From contig JAGLOF010000072.1 of the NCBI GenBank assembly GCA_023139105.1, positions 1 through 35,050 of the forward strand: DNA of 35,050 nt, in the 5' to 3' direction. Positions 16,751 to 25,930 of the stretch are shown here, piece after piece; positions within the stretch are counted from its first letter, which is position 1, and the number at the start of each line of letters is the position of its first letter. The DNA is from a bacterium (GTDB lineage: Bacteria > Zhuqueibacterota > QNDG01 > JAGLOF01). The notes under the pieces are model-generated. The model did not search any database. It was not told the DNA's origin and saw only the letters and a list, made by a program, of their open reading frames with translations. The position numbers and the translations under genes were made by a program.

Positions 16751-16790
16751 ATGAAATCTCAATATTTATGCAAGGTATTTTATCACCGGA
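16751..16790 (+). repeat. 40-bp direct repeat, copy 1
   Basis: Begins ATGAAATCTCAATATTTATG and ends TTTTATCACCGGA. It matches 17330-17369 at 37 of 40 positions. The two copies lie 579 bp apart and enclose the DUF559 remnant and its inverted repeats. Confidence 0.8.
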
Positions 16791-16995
16791 GTAATAATAG
16801 TTTTCATATTCAATGTGAAGAGACATGTATTTCATTACTATGGGGGTTGTGCTAACGATGTAATGATATTTGTTGAAAATTTGTATAGACTCATATATGG
16901 TGGCGTATTTGGTTAAGTGGAATAGAAATAATTTATTTTATTTAAAATGCATTGATTCCCGGATTAAGTTCGACATATCACCATATGAAAATACT

Positions 16996-17030
16996 AGCTC
17001 CCCCTTTTTTAAAGGGGGTTGGGGGGATTT
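16996..17030 (+). repeat. GGGGGATTT palindromic repeat, copy 1
   Basis: AGCTCCCCCTTTTTTAAAGG followed by GGGTTGGGGGGATTT; the CCCCCTTT/AAAGGGGG part is itself a hairpin. The complementary copy at 17205-17238 lies in inverted orientation, 174 bp away. Confidence 0.75.
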
Positions 17031-17040
17031 ACTAATACTC

Positions 17041-17166
17041 CACTATAATCAACATAATAGAAACAAAGCACGCAGATTCAGAATCAATATGATAGATACA
17101 GAACGGAAGCTCTGGCCGGTTATCCGTAGAAAACAGCTGTGCGGCTATCAGTTTCTCACACTATAA
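17041..17166 (+). pseudogene. Truncated DUF559 (Vsr-like endonuclease) remnant
   Basis: An in-frame stretch encodes about 41 residues including NRNKARRFRINMIDTERKLW and then RRKQLCGYQF before a stop. This resembles the first ~35 residues of DUF559 proteins (ARxLRxxMTDAExxLWxxLRxxQLxGxKF), after which the catalytic part should follow; it is absent here. The frame reads upstream through the GC-rich repeat without a clear start. DUF559 genes are often found next to this type of repeat. The call rests on pattern recognition only. Confidence 0.5.
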
Positions 17167-17204
17167 TTGATTGACTGGAATGTTGTTGCACGCCTGATGA
17201 TATG

Positions 17205-17238
17205 AAATCCCCCCAGCCCCCTTCGCAAAGGGGGAGCC
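17205..17238 (-). repeat. GGGGGATTT palindromic repeat, copy 2 (inverted)
   Basis: AAATCCCCCCAGCCCCCTTC then GCAAAGGGGGAGCC, the reverse complement of the 16996-17030 family with a few changes. The pair brackets the DUF559 remnant. Confidence 0.75.
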
Positions 17239-17329
17239 AGATTGTTCGGAGGTAATTTGATCTACACCACAGATTTTTAAGGTGATTAAAATTATTAATC
17301 CGGCAATAAAAAAATTGACACTACAGCCA

Positions 17330-17369
17330 ATGAAATCTCAATATTTATACAAATTATTTTATCACCGGA
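17330..17369 (+). repeat. 40-bp direct repeat, copy 2
   Basis: 37/40 identical to 16751-16790. It ends 3 nt before MITE copy 3, which may be a later insertion at its edge. Confidence 0.8.
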
Positions 17370-17372
17370 TAA

Positions 17373-17435
17373 CGAAGCTATCGAAAAAGGTCAGACCCCG
17401 GTTGTTGTCGTTCTTTTTACGACATCACCGGGTGT
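17373..17435 (-). repeat. MITE-like repeat, copy 3
   Basis: 63 bp, the reverse complement of the 276-338 segment, with the ACCCCGGTTGTTGTCGTTCT core and TTTTTACGACATCACCGGGTGT unchanged and about eight differences in the outer GAAAAAGG...AGACC part. It lies 33 nt from the stop of the M1 peptidase gene and its hairpin could help end that transcript. Confidence 0.75.
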
Positions 17436-17468
17436 CTAATGTAAAAACAAAAAGTACCTAAATACCCG

Positions 17469-19724
17469 CTACCTTCTGTACCTTCCCCTATTACTCAGAG
17501 TGATCAATTCCGGCCTGCCTGTGACATTCCATTCATTATTATTGATATTGCAATCCGCCGTTTCATAGTATGGATCAAGTAAAATCTGTTTCATTCGCTT
17601 TTTACTGAAAAAGACTTTACTTACTTTACGATTATCGGTCTGCCAAATCTCTGCGGGAATACGATGCAGTTCTTCAGAACCGTCTTCATAGACAAATTTC
17701 AAAATCACCGGCATAATCATACCGTCATTATTTTTGATGTCGATTTGATAATAATTATAATCTTGGGCCAGAAGTTTTTTCTGCTCATCAGTAAGTTTAT
17801 CTAAAAAACTTTTGTATTCCACTGCTTCTTCAGATACATAATCAGGATTATCGTATAGATCCAACAGCGTCGTATCCTGCTCAATGGCTGTTTTTGCTAT
17901 TGCCTCATTGTTCCGTAATTTTGTAATATAATTTTCTATCCTGTGATCAACTACAGTCTCATCTGCTTTACGGATTTGATACCATTGAACCTTGTCAATG
18001 GCCAGATCCACCGCATCTGTAGTAAAAAACCAGCCGCGCCAAAACCAATCCAGATCCACACCGGAAGCGTCTTCCATGGTGCGGAAGAAATCAGCAGGCA
18101 TGGGATGCTTGAATTTCCATCGTTCTACATATTCTTTAAAGGCAAAATCAAACAGCTCACGTCCCAGAATTGTTTCACGTAATATATTTAGGCCGGCAGA
18201 GGCTTTATTATATGCATTATATGCATATGTCTGGTCAATATCACAGGCTGTCATAATAGGGCTGAGCCGAATACCCCTGCGTTCATCCATGCGCCTGTCA
18301 CGTATACTGGAATATGCAGGGCCGTCACCGCTGTTGAAACTGCGGTCCCATGCTTCTTCAGCCAGATATTCAACAAAGCTATTCATACCTTCATCCATCC
18401 ACCCCCACTGCCGCTCATCAGAATTGACAATCATTGGAAAAATATTATGGCCGAATTCATGAATGACCACGCCAACCAATCCATTTCTCTGCCATTTAAA
18501 GTAGGTGCTGTCAGAATTGGGCTTTCCTCCGTTAAAGGCCAACATGGGGTACTCCATGCCGCCGCCTCTTCCCGTCATCACAGATACGGCTTTAGGATAG
18601 GGATAGGTAATGGTAAAATCAGAAAAAATACGCATGCCGTGAGCCAGTGCTTTAGTGGAATACTTTTCCCAGAGGGGATTTCCATCTGCAGTATAAAAAG
18701 ACATGGCCAGGGGCGTATGGACGTTCAAATCAACTGCCATGGCGTCCCAGATAAAATTACGGGATGCCGCAAAAGCAAAATCCCGCACATTTTCAGCATT
18801 AAAGATCCATGTCTTTTTATTGGTTGACTTTGTCTGCCCATTAACTACAGCCTCTTCTTCATCAACAACCATAACAGTATTTTGAAACGACTTTCCGGCC
18901 AGAGCCAACTGATTCTTCTGTTTTGGTGACAGAACAGCACTGGAATTCTGCAATGTGCCTGTAGCAGCTACCACATAATCTGCGGGAACAGTAATTTTTA
19001 CTTGATAATTGCCAAAAGGCAATGCAAATTCTCCGCTGCCAAAAAACTGCTTATGCCTCCATCCATTGACATCATCATACACTGCCATGCGGGGGAAAAA
19101 CTGGGCAATGGCAAAAACCAAGGTGCTGTCTTTATCATTCTCATGATACCCGGACCGTCCGCCTCCCATATATCGTTCATTGAGTAAATAATCCCACTCT
19201 ATTTGAAAGACAAAGGTCTTCCCGGATCTTAAGTCAGTAGGCAAATCAATACGCATCATGGTTTCAACAACAGTATAGGACAGTACTCTGCCATTTTTAT
19301 CCCGAACGGAATGTATATTAAAACCACCGTCAAAATCTCTATGGAGATACTGCAGACTGCCGGTACGCATAGAACCGGAGAGAGTCTGGGTACTCGTCCG
19401 GGAAGACAAAGATTGTCTGGCACGAATATTCTGATCGAGCTGAACCCATAAATAATGCAGTACGTCAGGAGAATTATTGTGATAGGTAATAGTCTCTTTG
19501 CCTTTGATCCTTTTTATGTCTTCATCCAGTTCAACTGTAATAGTATAATCTGCCTGCTGCTGCCAATATGACGGCCCTGGCATACCTGAGCCGGTACGAA
19601 AAGCATTGGGCGCAGGCAGCAGCTGACCAAGCTGCCTAAAGGGATTATCATTATGCTGGGCAAAAACACCAGCATGAATCATGAAAACAGTACTGCAGAC
19701 CAGGACGAAACGTTTCAATTGCAT
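17469..19724 (-). CDS. Secreted M1-family zinc metallopeptidase
   Basis: 751 aa. GGAGG 6 nt before ATG 19724 fixes the start and yields a Sec signal (RFVLVCSTVFMIHAGVFA, cut before QHND). An N-terminal β-sandwich domain (about 55-250) precedes the gluzincin domain with H422-E-F-G-H426 and the third ligand E445, the HExxHx18E signature. The exopeptidase GAMEN motif appears as GGGMEYP upstream, so aminopeptidase activity is plausible. The C-terminal ~200 residues are β-rich without a clear sorting domain. It is probably periplasmic or secreted and degrades peptides for nutrition. It lies 86 nt after the GH95 gene on the same strand. Confidence 0.88.
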   Translation of the reverse strand: MQLKRFVLVCSTVFMIHAGVFAQHNDNPFRQLGQLLPAPNAFRTGSGMPGPSYWQQQADYTITVELDEDIKRIKGKETITYHNNSPDVLHYLWVQLDQNIRARQSLSSRTSTQTLSGSMRTGSLQYLHRDFDGGFNIHSVRDKNGRVLSYTVVETMMRIDLPTDLRSGKTFVFQIEWDYLLNERYMGGGRSGYHENDKDSTLVFAIAQFFPRMAVYDDVNGWRHKQFFGSGEFALPFGNYQVKITVPADYVVAATGTLQNSSAVLSPKQKNQLALAGKSFQNTVMVVDEEEAVVNGQTKSTNKKTWIFNAENVRDFAFAASRNFIWDAMAVDLNVHTPLAMSFYTADGNPLWEKYSTKALAHGMRIFSDFTITYPYPKAVSVMTGRGGGMEYPMLAFNGGKPNSDSTYFKWQRNGLVGVVIHEFGHNIFPMIVNSDERQWGWMDEGMNSFVEYLAEEAWDRSFNSGDGPAYSSIRDRRMDERRGIRLSPIMTACDIDQTYAYNAYNKASAGLNILRETILGRELFDFAFKEYVERWKFKHPMPADFFRTMEDASGVDLDWFWRGWFFTTDAVDLAIDKVQWYQIRKADETVVDHRIENYITKLRNNEAIAKTAIEQDTTLLDLYDNPDYVSEEAVEYKSFLDKLTDEQKKLLAQDYNYYQIDIKNNDGMIMPVILKFVYEDGSEELHRIPAEIWQTDNRKVSKVFFSKKRMKQILLDPYYETADCNINNNEWNVTGRPELITLSNRGRYRR

Positions 19725-19810
19725 ATTTAACCTCCAATAGGGTATAGGTGAGCAGGACAATATTACATTCTGTTTAATCCGGAGATAGATTCAACACGGA
19801 ATTACAGAGA

Positions 19811-22207
19811 TTAAATCTTCACACTCTCACCTGGCTTCAAATGAACTTCATGACATACATTAAAATACTTTAGCACACATGTCCCGCCTCTTTCAGACCG
19901 GATTAGTGCCTTGCTAAGCTGGCCATTATCCCAGGCAATATCCACCTCAAAACCACCCCGGGCGCGCAGACCCTTAACTTCACCGTCAGGCCAGGCGTCC
20001 GGCAATGCCGGCAGCAGAATAATAGAACCGTTGCGAGACTGCAGAAGCATTTCAGCAATACCTGCAGTGCCTCCAAAATTACCATCAATCTGGAAAGGGG
20101 GATGTGCATCCCAAAGGTTGGGATAAGTACCGCCGCCGTGATAAACGGCTTTCGGATTGGGCGATGTGTAATTCAGATGCGTACGCAGCAGCCTATGAGC
20201 ACGGTCGCCATCACCCAGTCTGGCCCAGAGATTGATCTTCCATGCTTTCGACCAACCCGTGCCTCCATCGCCTCTTAGCTCCAGGGATTGACGAACCGCA
20301 TTGGCCAGGTCCGGCGTTTTCTCCGGTGTAATCTGATGTCCGGGATATGCGCCAAAGAGATGTGATACATGGCGGTGCTCCGGATACTCATCATCCCAGT
20401 CATAATACCACTCCTGCAAATGGCCTTTGCTGCCAATATGATAAGGATAGAGCCGGGCAGCCGCTTGCTGCATCTCCTGCCGGAACATCTCATCCACAAC
20501 AAGAATTTCAGATGCTTTGATGGTTTTTTCCAACAGTTCCCGGATCATGGCCAGGTCACTAGTCATGCCCATGGCCGTGGCACCTACATAACCTTTGTCC
20601 GTTTTATACAAATTTTCAGGTGACGTTGACGGTGCTGTTACCAGATGGCCTTTGCCGTCTTCTATCAACCAGTCCAGGCAGAAACGTGCTGCCCCCTTCA
20701 TTAATGGATAAGCATTATCTGACAACCATGTCGTATCTTGCATAAAATCAAAATGCTCCCACAGATGCGTGGAAAGCCACGCACCGCCCAGGCACCAGTT
20801 GGCCCACACCGGATGCCCTTTGCCAAAATCACCAACCGGATTGGTCATAGCCCATATATCAGAATTGTGACAGCAGGTCCAACCGTTACAATCGAAAAAA
20901 GTTTTAGCCGTCACAGTTCCAGTCTTCTCTAAATTTGCTATAAAAGCCAGGAACGGTTCATGACATTCAGAAAGGTTGGTGACTTCCGCAGGCCAATAAT
21001 TCATCTCCGCATTGATGTTGGTGGTATAATTACTGGACCATGGCGGCCTCAGGTGGGAATTCCAGATGCCCTGCAGGTTGGCGGCAATGCCACCGGCCCG
21101 GGAACTGGAGATTAACAAGTAGCGACCATACTGGAAGTACAGAGCTTCCAGATCACGGTCTTCCTTCCCCTCTGCGTAACGCTTCAAACGAAAGTCTGTT
21201 GGCATGTATTGACCACCTGCGGCCCGGAGATCCAATGACACACGGTCAAACAGTGAACGGAAATCAGCAACATGATCTTTTTTAATCTGTTTAAACGACC
21301 GGTCCTCCGCGGCTTTCAGGAAGCCCCTGGCCAGCACTTTCTCATCTTTCCCCTCCGTGCCAGGATTTTTGTCAAATCCGTTGTAACTGGTAGTGATAGA
21401 AACCATGATCACCGCTTCCGAAGCATCTTTTACAGTAAGTTTTTCATTATCCATACCAACAGAGCCATCAGTATGGACCACTTGGGCAATCACGCGAAAC
21501 CGCATGCCGTTCTCATCATCATAGACAATGGCATTCTCTATGTCGCCGCGATAATTAGGTTCAGCATGTACCGGTGCAATGCCATCCATGATGAGCCCGT
21601 TTTCTCCACACTGCACCGAATATGGAAGCTGGCTGGTCTGCCGTATGGCAAGACCCAATGCCCCTTTTTTACTGCACTTCAATTTAATAACAATGACCTG
21701 ATCAGGATGAGAGACCAGCACCTCACGTATATATTTAATACCGTCAACAGTATATGCCGATGTTGCTACAGCCTGTCTGATGTCCAGCTCACGCTGATAA
21801 TCAGTATACACCGAATCGTGATCCATCTCAATACGCAGATCCCCCAGAGGTGCATAGGATTCCGAAAAACTGCCCTGAAGTTTGCGAACCAGAAGATCTG
21901 CCTTCTTATAATCACCGGCAAATATGGCCTTACGGACAGCGGGAAGATGCACATGTGCATTGGGATTCATGTATAAATCTACCGGACCGCCGGCCCACAG
22001 CGTGGCCTCGTTGAGTAAGATTTGTTCGGTTTTCACACCGCCATACACCATGGCACCTATGCGGCCATTGCCCAGAGGTAGTGCCTCTTCAAAGTATTGG
22101 GCGGGTTGCTGATACCATAATATGCGCTTTGGCTGTCCCATCTCTCCACACCCGACACACAGGCTCGCAAGCAAAAAAATCAACGAGATAAAACAGTATT
22201 TATGCAT
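19811..22207 (-). CDS. GH95 family glycoside hydrolase lipoprotein
   Basis: 798 aa. The signal ends in SLCVGC, a lipobox, so the enzyme is membrane-anchored outside the cytoplasm. GH95 enzymes are inverting α-L-fucosidases (usually α-1,2) or α-L-galactosidases. Family features are [23 protein letters not shown] at the start, [26 protein letters not shown] (the two catalytic Asn), TAPSTSPEN (general-acid Glu) and [17 protein letters not shown] (Asp activating water via Asn). All expected catalytic residues are present. GTG 22213 is an alternative start. Substrate may be host mucin, algal fucan or plant xyloglucan side chains. No other glycan enzymes or SusC/D genes are beside it. Confidence 0.92.
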   Translation of the reverse strand: MHKYCFISLIFLLASLCVGCGEMGQPKRILWYQQPAQYFEEALPLGNGRIGAMVYGGVKTEQILLNEATLWAGGPVDLYMNPNAHVHLPAVRKAIFAGDYKKADLLVRKLQGSFSESYAPLGDLRIEMDHDSVYTDYQRELDIRQAVATSAYTVDGIKYIREVLVSHPDQVIVIKLKCSKKGALGLAIRQTSQLPYSVQCGENGLIMDGIAPVHAEPNYRGDIENAIVYDDENGMRFRVIAQVVHTDGSVGMDNEKLTVKDASEAVIMVSITTSYNGFDKNPGTEGKDEKVLARGFLKAAEDRSFKQIKKDHVADFRSLFDRVSLDLRAAGGQYMPTDFRLKRYAEGKEDRDLEALYFQYGRYLLISSSRAGGIAANLQGIWNSHLRPPWSSNYTTNINAEMNYWPAEVTNLSECHEPFLAFIANLEKTGTVTAKTFFDCNGWTCCHNSDIWAMTNPVGDFGKGHPVWANWCLGGAWLSTHLWEHFDFMQDTTWLSDNAYPLMKGAARFCLDWLIEDGKGHLVTAPSTSPENLYKTDKGYVGATAMGMTSDLAMIRELLEKTIKASEILVVDEMFRQEMQQAAARLYPYHIGSKGHLQEWYYDWDDEYPEHRHVSHLFGAYPGHQITPEKTPDLANAVRQSLELRGDGGTGWSKAWKINLWARLGDGDRAHRLLRTHLNYTSPNPKAVYHGGGTYPNLWDAHPPFQIDGNFGGTAGIAEMLLQSRNGSIILLPALPDAWPDGEVKGLRARGGFEVDIAWDNGQLSKALIRSERGGTCVLKYFNVCHEVHLKPGESVKI

Positions 22208-22307
22208 AATCACTATTTCCTTTACGCTATAATTCGTGATATCCGTAAAAAAAGTATTGGGCTTTATGAACGCAAATTCACTTCCAGAATAATTCTATAG
22301 TGCTGCA

Positions 22308-23063
22308 TCATCCATGTTCAATTGCTTTTTCAAATTGCTTATATGTTTCCATCACTCTCAGGGCAATTGCTCGATTAAAATCTCCATCACTAACACTCTC
22401 TCCCCGTTTGAGAGCATGCATGAAGATATCATAGACCTTGATGGCAAGCATAGCACATTGTGACGGAGTCTGAGGCACTTTGCCATCGGGGAAGCAATCA
22501 GCATGTTCGTTTACAAACTTCACAGCATCACGGACAGCCTGAAATTCATCTCTGTCTTTAGTTTCAGGATAATCAAACTGCCAGTGCTGACAATGACGAT
22601 TGATCATTCTTTTTTCAGTGCCACCGGCTAAAATACCGGCCGCACTAAATATACGGCAGTCATATATACGGCAGGTCAGAGGACGATAATCATAGATAGA
22701 ACATTTATTATTGATGAGCATCGGACAACATCCATGCCGATTATACCCCATAAGAACATTCCCCTCGGGCAAACCCGGAGCCGGGAACAATAAATCTTCA
22801 GGAATCCTGGACAGCACATCTATCTCATCCGGTTTTATATGTATAAAATAAGATGAGCGGCAGCAGAGGTTGCAACTGCCACAGGGCACATCTACTCCCA
22901 CATCCTCCAGTTGGGCCCGGCGCGTCTCTTTTAGCCACTCTGAAAAACTGCCCGCAGGCAGTTGTTGTATTTCTTTCACAGATTTCTCTCTATATTTGGT
23001 ACAGGCACTATGTTGACTTGAGGGAACGCTATACATTCTCTCATACAAGCTGTTAAATATCAC
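22308..23063 (-). CDS. YkgJ-type cysteine-cluster protein
   Basis: 251 aa. The YkgJ/CxxCxxCC zinc- or iron-binding cluster is visible: CGSCNLCC (about 62-69), then CCPMLINNKCSIYDYRPLTC with RIYDC. The role of the family is unknown; the Cys pattern suggests a metal site. The GTG start overlaps the stop of the Gfo/Idh/MocA gene by 4 nt (GTGA), which suggests coupled translation; no good ribosome-binding site precedes it. An ATG at 23036 would shorten it by 9 residues without losing the domain. C-terminal residues 170-251 are helical with no recognised motif. Confidence 0.8.
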   Translation of the reverse strand: MIFNSLYERMYSVPSSQHSACTKYREKSVKEIQQLPAGSFSEWLKETRRAQLEDVGVDVPCGSCNLCCRSSYFIHIKPDEIDVLSRIPEDLLFPAPGLPEGNVLMGYNRHGCCPMLINNKCSIYDYRPLTCRIYDCRIFSAAGILAGGTEKRMINRHCQHWQFDYPETKDRDEFQAVRDAVKFVNEHADCFPDGKVPQTPSQCAMLAIKVYDIFMHALKRGESVSDGDFNRAIALRVMETYKQFEKAIEHG

Positions 23064-24046
23064 TCAAAAGGATACTTCAGACCAATTGCAGTGCGTATCT
23101 TGTCCATCAATGTCATTGTTGCCAGCGTCTGTGCATGAGTCATCTTTGGACTCTCAATCTCACCAAGCCGGATACATCGCATTGCTTCTTCAATCTCATA
23201 TTCAAACCCTGTCTCAATATAAGGTTTTTCAACTGTCAAAGATTCATTTTTACTAGTCAGAGTAGCCTTTGTAGCATCCCAGAACGGAGGATGAATCCTG
23301 ATTCGTCCTTCTTCACCGTATATATTGAAATCATTTTCAGTATCTGCCTTGATAGTACAGGTAAACTGACTGGCAGTACCGTCTTCATAGAATAGATCTA
23401 CAGACGTCAATTCATCAACACCTGTTTTTCCAATATGACTGTGAGCACTGAAATACTGAGCATTACGTCCCAGTACCCACTGCGTGATAGCAAGATTATA
23501 GACACCTATGTCCAATAATGCACCACCGGCCAGGTCAGCATTATAGAGTCTGTCCTCATAATTTAACGGTGCTCTGAATCCAAATGTAGATGTAAGCAGC
23601 TGTGGCCTACCAATACTACCACCTTCAAGCCACCGACGCACATCTTCATAAATAGGAAGAAAGCGTGTCCAGAGTGCTTCCATCAGGAATACACCTTTGA
23701 GATTGGCTGTCTTCATGAGTATCCTGGTCTGAGCTGCATTTACTGTAAGTGGCTTTTCGCATAGTACTGGTTTGCCTGCTTCCAGAGCCATCAGAGCCTG
23801 ATCAAAATGAAAGCAGTGCGGTGTGGCAATATATACTGCATCTACCTTGGAATCTTCAAGTAAATCCACATATGAAGCATAGGCTTTTTCTGCACCATAG
23901 TTCCTGGCAAAAACCCTTGAACGGGCTACATCACGGCTGGCAACAGCATACAGCTCTGCATCGACAGCGGCCTTGATCCCTTGAGCAAAACGATGGGCAA
24001 TTCGTCCCGGCCCGATAATACCCCATCTGAATACTTTCTTTTGCAT
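23060..24046 (-). CDS. Gfo/Idh/MocA-family NAD(P)-dependent dehydrogenase
   Basis: 328 aa. The N-terminal Rossmann fold has GIIGPGRIAHRFA (GxGxxA-type dinucleotide loop) and the cofactor-positioning CEKPLTVN. The C-terminal domain shows ALWTRFLP, LLDIGVYNLAI (with catalytic D and Y in place of the usual DxxxH) and typical β-sheet strands. The closest described enzymes are dihydrodiol or xylose dehydrogenases of this superfamily. The substrate is probably a sugar or polyol, but not fixed. ATG 24046 is preceded by GAGAG; the in-frame extension upstream is not supported. It is coupled to the YkgJ gene by a GTGA overlap. Confidence 0.9.
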   Translation of the reverse strand: MQKKVFRWGIIGPGRIAHRFAQGIKAAVDAELYAVASRDVARSRVFARNYGAEKAYASYVDLLEDSKVDAVYIATPHCFHFDQALMALEAGKPVLCEKPLTVNAAQTRILMKTANLKGVFLMEALWTRFLPIYEDVRRWLEGGSIGRPQLLTSTFGFRAPLNYEDRLYNADLAGGALLDIGVYNLAITQWVLGRNAQYFSAHSHIGKTGVDELTSVDLFYEDGTASQFTCTIKADTENDFNIYGEEGRIRIHPPFWDATKATLTSKNESLTVEKPYIETGFEYEIEEAMRCIRLGEIESPKMTHAQTLATMTLMDKIRTAIGLKYPFE

Positions 24047-24211
24047 GTTAATCTCTCTTTTCACGCGATTCGAATTCATATATATAGATCACTCTCATAT
24101 TAATAAAAACAATTACAAATATCATGCCCATGCATTGCCAATTCCTGAATCATGAATGACTATTACCCCGGGGCTGTGGCCGACATCCATGATAGACGAA
24201 TAAATACACCC

Positions 24212-24775
24212 TTAGAACTTCTCGATTATTTCGATTAACGTAAACACGACCAAAATGATAACAACTACTGCATGATATCTAATACTCCGGGACCAGGCCA
24301 GCGATAAGGCAATTGCTCCCATGACAATGTTTGCCAATACTGCCAACCAGTTAAGTGGAGACTCTGTGAACACTGGCTGTAGCACTGCAAAAATCACTAA
24401 AGTCAGATGCACAACAGCTAGCAGCCCCCAAAAATGGCGACGGTTATCCAAATAGAATTTTCGTAGATCAAGACCTTCAATCGGTATCTCATCGGGAAGG
24501 ACAGCCGCGACAAGCAAATAGAGTAATAATAACAGGTGTCCATAATAAAAAAAGATCCAACCACCTCCCCAAGAACCATCACCTTCATGTAAAACGAGAC
24601 TCCACCAGTTCTTTAAAATCATTGTCAACACATACCAGGAAACCAAAAGCGGTAACCAATGCCAGGAGATGCGCTTACGGTGACGGATCAATCGATGCAC
24701 GCTAGCGTACAAATCTGTGAGCATTAGCCCAAATAAAATCGTTATCAAGGTGGAAATATTGCTAATGTTTGTCAT
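24212..24775 (-). CDS. Integral membrane protein, unknown function
   Basis: 187 aa with about six hydrophobic segments (roughly 8-25, 43-60, 75-95, 113-133, 140-158, 165-183). W-rich loops (GDGSWGGGW) lie between the second and third. No family was recognised. GGAGG precedes ATG by 10 nt. Neighbours on the same strand do not indicate a function; it is separated by 165 nt from the Gfo/Idh gene and 74 nt from the next gene upstream. Confidence 0.65.
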   Translation of the reverse strand: MTNISNISTLITILFGLMLTDLYASVHRLIRHRKRISWHWLPLLVSWYVLTMILKNWWSLVLHEGDGSWGGGWIFFYYGHLLLLLYLLVAAVLPDEIPIEGLDLRKFYLDNRRHFWGLLAVVHLTLVIFAVLQPVFTESPLNWLAVLANIVMGAIALSLAWSRSIRYHAVVVIILVVFTLIEIIEKF

Positions 24776-24849
24776 AAGTCACAAGCCTCCGTATTATGTT
24801 AGCCCCCAAGATCAATACCCTGGACGATCTGGCATTCGCTATGCTTTTC

Positions 24850-25548
24850 TTAATTCATTCCTGACATACCCCTGGTGAATACTACCAATGCATACATACC
24901 AACTACATCAACGAGTAAACTTAATAAAAATAAATAAACATTGAGCTTGAATTTATTTTTATCTTTGATATATATCTTCTCTATCTCATGTATCTGTATA
25001 GTAACTATTCTTGTTCCCTTTTCAATAATAATAGTGGTCTTGATTGGAATTGAATTGTTGCGTAATCGAAAGTATATTCCCGGCCAATTATATTCGTATC
25101 CATAGTCAGAACGAATTGCTTCAATCTCATCAGTATACACTTTAAACAAATTACCATCATCAAAAGTAATAGCATTGATTACACCTAAATCGAATGATTG
25201 GAAATTTGATTGGATCTTTTTACCAGATATAAGTTCAATCTCAATTGTATCCATATATTTGGGAAGTTTAAGACTGGATGAATCACAATAGAAATGATAT
25301 AGAAGATTATATTCCTCCTGTTTCATTTTATCAAATTTCCTAAACTTACAGTAGAACGATTTATCATATTTTTTTTGTATTCTTATGCCTTGCTGATGAC
25401 GTAGTGTAGATAGTTCAACTTTCCAGTCGGATTCATGAAATGGCGTATTCATATCATGACAGATATACTGATGAATCGTACAAGTAGTTGTTGTGCAAGA
25501 CATAAAGATCAATGAAATTATTAACAATATCAAAACAATCTTTAGCAT
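24850..25548 (-). CDS. Putative envelope protein with N-terminal signal and C-terminal membrane helix
   Basis: 232 aa from ATG 25548 (AGGAGG, 9 nt upstream). It begins with a strongly hydrophobic stretch ending in IFMSC, a possible though non-ideal lipoprotein site. The middle part is β-rich with motifs YDKSFYCKFRKFDKM, IELISGKKIQSN and AITFDDG. A second hydrophobic segment (about 203-222) ends the protein. No family was recognised. Base composition is AT-rich like the accessory block that follows. Confidence 0.55.
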   Translation of the reverse strand: MLKIVLILLIISLIFMSCTTTTCTIHQYICHDMNTPFHESDWKVELSTLRHQQGIRIQKKYDKSFYCKFRKFDKMKQEEYNLLYHFYCDSSSLKLPKYMDTIEIELISGKKIQSNFQSFDLGVINAITFDDGNLFKVYTDEIEAIRSDYGYEYNWPGIYFRLRNNSIPIKTTIIIEKGTRIVTIQIHEIEKIYIKDKNKFKLNVYLFLLSLLVDVVGMYALVVFTRGMSGMN

Positions 25549-25930
25549 TACTCTATACCTCCTGATTACCTCGATATTTATCATGTGGAATCTGACACAC
25601 TATATCTTGAACAAACTGGTTCTCATTCTGATCTCTTCAAGTAACAACCATTACCGGTAACGTTTAAATCACCCGTGAAAATAACTAAAAAAAAAGAACA
25701 CCGTAAAATAATTGCCCTGAATCAGTATGTATTATTAAATTGTTCCTGTTTTTGAGATCGCCCCAGGGCGATCAGTAGAACACAAAATTACAGATAGCAT
25801 TTTTATCCGGTGCATTTTAGGGTTCTGTGAATATTTATCAACCTTCATTTACTATTGCACTTTCGTTTTCATTTTTGTACATTAATCATCATGTAACAGC
25901 TTTTTAAACAACTAGATAGGGATTTCAAAT
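25549..25930. other. Intergenic region upstream of the Fic gene
   Basis: No gene is seen. It includes a short perfect inverted repeat GATCGCCC-CA-GGGCGATC (25756-25773), which is too tight to be a useful hairpin and has no T tract, and the candidate fic promoter described separately. The strand change occurs here, so both divergent genes start from this region. Confidence 0.5.
25855..25883 (+). promoter_or_regulatory. Candidate promoter of the Fic gene
   Basis: TTGCAC (25855-25860) and TACATT (25878-25883) are separated by 17 nt and lie 48 nt before the fic start. Confidence 0.45.

Larger units (their letters stand above)
16568..17468. other. 901-bp intergenic region, repeat-rich
   Basis: No intact gene. 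It contains two 40-bp direct repeats (16751-16790 and 17330-17369), a pair of GC-rich inverted repeats (16996-17030 and 17205-17238), a truncated DUF559-like coding remnant between them (17041-17166) and MITE copy 3 (17373-17435). This is the densest repeat region in the window. Confidence 0.7.

Noticed and set aside
25756..25773. GATCGCCC/GGGCGATC hairpin as a terminator
   Set aside because: It lies between two divergent genes, has almost no loop and no T tract on either strand.
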